From CAYWHE01 sp964458125 (GTDB lineage Bacteria; Bacteroidota; Bacteroidia; AKYH767-A; OLB10), in NCBI GenBank assembly GCA_964458125.1, contig CAYWHE010000212.1:1-7060 (forward strand): a DNA stretch of 7,060 nucleotides. Reading direction: 5' to 3'. The notes below the pieces were generated by a model. The model worked only from the letters and a program-made list of their open reading frames with translations, had not been told where the DNA came from and made no database searches. The translations under genes were made by a program, and so were the position numbers. Positions 5,343-7,060 of this stretch are shown here, one piece after another (positions within the stretch are counted from its first letter, which is position 1; every line of letters starts with the position of its first letter).

Positions 5343-6004
5343 GATTGAGGGGGTTTTACCAGTATGTGACGGGCGGTTTCATAACTGATGTGAACCTGTT
5401 GTTTGTCATCGACAGCAAGTGATACCGAATGATCAAATTCATATTTTTCCAGTACACGGATGCGGCATCCTATATGCAATCCTGATTTTTCAAGGTGTTT
5501 CAGGAAAGCAGCCGAATGTTCTGTCACAGCTGCCATCACGCAGGTATGACCTTCCGTTTCCCCAAGCAGCGGCTGATAGCTGACAGGCTCCAGTTTTCCT
5601 TTCTCATCGGGAATCGGATCGCCGTGAGGATCAAATTTAGGATACCCTAAAAACTTATCCAACCTGGCGGTCAGCTCATCGGAATGCACATGTTCCATCT
5701 GTTCCGCAATGGCATGCACTTCATCCCATTTAAAATCAAGCACTTTCACCAGGAAAACCTCCCACAAACGGTGCTTACGGATAATGGCCAAAGCCACTTT
5801 TTTACCCTTGTCAGTTATGCCCACACCCCTGTATCTTTCATACCGCAACAACTTTTTGTCATGCAGTTTCTGAACCATGTCAGTGACGGTAGCCGCCTTG
5901 GTCTGCATGCGTCCGGCAATGGCATTGGTGGATATGCCATCCTTCTGTTCCAGGGCCAGCTTATAAATGGCTTTCAGGTAATTTTCTTCGGTGGTGGTTT
6001 GCAT
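5339..6004 (-). CDS. mntR: MntR/DtxR-family metal-dependent transcriptional repressor
   Basis: This is a cytoplasmic metal-sensing repressor that controls metal uptake. The 221 residues have the three-part DtxR layout: a winged helix-turn-helix at about 1-70 (EENYLKAIYKL, then ISTNAIAGRMQTKAATVTDMVQKLHDKKLL and a YERYRGVGITDKGKKVA wing), a dimerisation/metal domain at about 71-140, and an FeoA/SH3-like C-terminal domain at about 145-217. Metal-site residues by alignment to DtxR are His78, Glu82, His97, Glu101, Glu104 and His105. Glu101 stands where DtxR has Cys102, as in manganese-sensing MntR (Glu99 of B. subtilis), which favours Mn2+. At the N-terminal ligand position there is Asn8 rather than Met10 (DtxR) or Asp8 (MntR), so that part of the site differs. 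The gene leads the mntR-mntH unit and overlaps mntH by four bases; a palindrome over its promoter suggests autoregulation. Confidence 0.94.
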   Translation of the reverse strand: MQTTTEENYLKAIYKLALEQKDGISTNAIAGRMQTKAATVTDMVQKLHDKKLLRYERYRGVGITDKGKKVALAIIRKHRLWEVFLVKVLDFKWDEVHAIAEQMEHVHSDELTARLDKFLGYPKFDPHGDPIPDEKGKLEPVSYQPLLGETEGHTCVMAAVTEHSAAFLKHLEKSGLHIGCRIRVLEKYEFDHSVSLAVDDKQQVHISYETARHILVKPPQS

Positions 6005-6020
6005 TCGGTAAAAATTTCGA

Positions 6021-6052
6021 CAAATATAATAATAAATTTAGATAAACCTAAA
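6021..6052 (-). promoter_or_regulatory. mntR-mntH promoter and putative MntR operator
   Basis: On the minus strand, TATATTTG (6028-6021) is a perfect Bacteroidota -7 element, giving a start near 6015 and a short leader before the ATG at 6004. Nine bases upstream lies the imperfect palindrome TTTAGATAAACCTAAA (plus strand 6037-6052; arms TTTAG and CTAAA). Its minus-strand reading, TTTAGGTTTATCTAAA, resembles the TTAGGTTA...CTAA boxes of DtxR-family regulators. It covers the region between -33 and -7, where a bound repressor would block polymerase. No TTG is present at -33. Confidence 0.55.
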
Positions 6053-6073
6053 AAAAGCAATCATTTTTCTTAC

Positions 6074-6124
6074 CTCCCGGACCAGGCAGTGCTATCCGGG
6101 ATAACAGGAGCTGTCTTCCGGGAG
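6074..6124. repeat. Inverted repeat in the mntR/VWA divergent region
   Basis: CTCCCGG (6074-6080) and CCGGGAG (6118-6124) are perfect 7-base inverted arms 37 bases apart. Inside, GGCAG and CTGTC can extend the fold with one G-U pair, and TATCCGGGATA (6093-6103) is a separate 11-base palindrome. The region lies upstream of both predicted promoters, so neither predicted mRNA would contain it. It could be a regulator-binding site or part of a small RNA. Confidence 0.4.
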
Positions 6125-6144
6125 TTGTAACCCTGAAATGCCTG

Positions 6145-6174
6145 TTGCTTCTTTTCGCATTGTCTGTATCTTTA
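6145..6174 (+). promoter_or_regulatory. Promoter for the VWA protein gene
   Basis: TTG at 6145-6147, a 19-base spacer, then TATCTTTA at 6167-6174 match the Bacteroidota consensus with one mismatch (final G to A). Transcription would start near 6181, about 16 bases before the TTG taken as start of the downstream gene. This supports that start and separates this gene's control from the mntR operator 90 bases away. Confidence 0.55.
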
Positions 6175-6196
6175 CCCCTCCAAATTCAGAATTGTA

Positions 6197-7060
6197 TTGC
6201 CTGTTGACCTGATCACCGAAAAGCCTTTGTGGTATGGCTTGTTTTGTTTGCTGCTGGGTGCTGCCGGAGCCCTGCTGCTTTATTACCGTGATTCCCGGTT
6301 TGCCGGAATACAACCCTGGTTGAGGAGAATCATGGCCATCTTTCGTTTTTCCGTACTGACCATTCTGGCCTTTCTTCTACTGAGTCCTCTCATCCGGACC
6401 TTTAGCCGCACGGTGGAAAAGCCGGTTTTGATACTCGCCCAGGATGAATCGGAATCCATATTGCAGGGACAAAGCAGGGAGTTCCTGGAGAAGACCTACC
6501 GGCCGGCATTTGAAAAACTGGCGAAGGACCTTGAAAAAAAATACGAGGTGCGGAAGATTTCCTTCGGCGAATCGGTGAGGGAAGGGATTGATTTCAGCTA
6601 CAGGGATAAACTGACCAATTACACCACCCTGTTGAATGAACTGCGGGTCAAGTATGCCAACAGAAACCTGGCCGGTATCATCCTGGCCAGTGACGGATTG
6701 TATAATGAAGGAAGCAGTCCCCTTTACTCGCTTGAAAAAATACATGCCCCCGTGTATGCCATTGCATTAGGCGATACAACTATCCGGAAAGACCTTGTTC
6801 TGTCACGTGTCAATCATAATAAGATTGCGTTTATCGGCAATACCTTTCCCCTGGAGGTGGTGCTGGATGCGCGTCAGTGTGCAGGCAATAAAACCCAGCT
6901 GACGATTTCAAAGGATTCGTTGACCATATTATCCAGGACCATTGATATTTCAGGCAATCGTTTTCACCAGGCCATTCCGCTTTTTCTGGAAGCAAAAGAA
7001 AAGGGCATTCAGCATTACCAGGTCAGTTTGTCCCGGCTGGATGGGGAAATCAACCCGCAG
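6197..7060 (+). CDS. Membrane-anchored VWA-domain protein, Bacteroidota type (3' end outside window)
   Basis: This is an inner-membrane protein with two N-terminal transmembrane segments (about 12-30 and 47-66), joined by a short basic loop (YYRDSRFAGIQPWLRR), then a soluble von Willebrand A-like domain. The MIDAS metal-binding motif is intact: Asp83-x-Ser85-x-Ser87 in ILAQDESESI, Thr143/Thr144 in NYTTLLNEL, and Asp166 in ILASDGLYNEGS. A second region from about residue 200 (KDLVLSRVNHNKIAFIGNTFPLEVVL) looks like an Ig-like beta domain. Such proteins are common in Bacteroidota, distantly like BatA/BatB, and their role is unknown. No ATG is available: the frame is open only after a TGA at 6133, and the first methionine (Met46) lies before the second membrane segment. 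TTG at 6197 keeps the first membrane segment and lies 16 bases after the predicted transcription start. 288 codons are visible and the frame runs off the window. It is divergent from mntR, with no evident functional link. Confidence 0.85.
   Translation, partial: MPVDLITEKPLWYGLFCLLLGAAGALLLYYRDSRFAGIQPWLRRIMAIFRFSVLTILAFLLLSPLIRTFSRTVEKPVLILAQDESESILQGQSREFLEKTYRPAFEKLAKDLEKKYEVRKISFGESVREGIDFSYRDKLTNYTTLLNELRVKYANRNLAGIILASDGLYNEGSSPLYSLEKIHAPVYAIALGDTTIRKDLVLSRVNHNKIAFIGNTFPLEVVLDARQCAGNKTQLTISKDSLTILSRTIDISGNRFHQAIPLFLEAKEKGIQHYQVSLSRLDGEINPQ

Noticed and set aside
5684..6130. 148-residue plus-strand open frame over mntR
   Set aside because: It lies antisense to the conserved DNA-binding domain of MntR and runs through the mntR promoter region; no family resemblance.
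6377..6745. 122-residue minus-strand open frame
   Set aside because: It is antisense to the MIDAS-bearing domain of the VWA protein, whose motifs show which strand is real.

Overview
The window reads as chromosomal DNA of a Bacteroidota (Bacteroidetes) bacterium. Three things point there: an S21 gene (rpsU) directly upstream of a Xer-type tyrosine recombinase gene, a pairing typical of that phylum; S21, ECF sigma and SmpB proteins of Bacteroidota type; and repeated matches to the Bacteroidota promoter form (TTG, about 19-20 bases, then TAnnTTTG) ahead of most genes, with weak or absent Shine-Dalgarno sequences. Three genes appear to use non-ATG starts (TTG, GTG, TTG).

Layout. Bases 1-1049, minus strand: rpsU followed by a tyrosine recombinase (xerC/xerD type) whose C-terminus lies outside the window. 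Bases 1050-1883: a long AT-rich intergenic stretch with divergent promoters, an orphan terminator-like hairpin, a perfect palindrome and no convincing gene. Bases 1884-2752, plus strand: an ECF sigma factor followed by a 72-residue acidic protein of unknown function, which could be a zinc-less anti-sigma partner. Bases 2753-2969: a convergent gap. Bases 2970-6004, minus strand: mntR (DtxR-family repressor), mntH (Nramp transporter with a C-terminal universal-stress-protein domain) and smpB (tmRNA partner). Bases 6005-6196: a divergent control region with a probable metal-regulator operator. Bases 6197-7060, plus strand: the start of a membrane-anchored von Willebrand factor A (VWA) protein with two transmembrane segments and an intact MIDAS motif, cut by the window end.

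How it works together. mntR and mntH overlap by four bases (ATGA) and form a clear manganese homeostasis unit. The repressor probably binds a palindrome over its own promoter and thereby also controls the transporter. The transporter carries an ATP-binding-type USP domain on its C-terminus, so import may also be adjusted by nucleotide or stress state. The sigma factor and small protein form a second regulatory unit with a leader of about 150 nt. The rest is housekeeping (ribosome, ribosome rescue, recombination).

I see no mobile element, CRISPR array, tRNA or rRNA. I find no clearly new multi-gene system. The most interesting leads are the Nramp-USP fusion, the small protein paired with the sigma factor, and the structured intergenic DNA.
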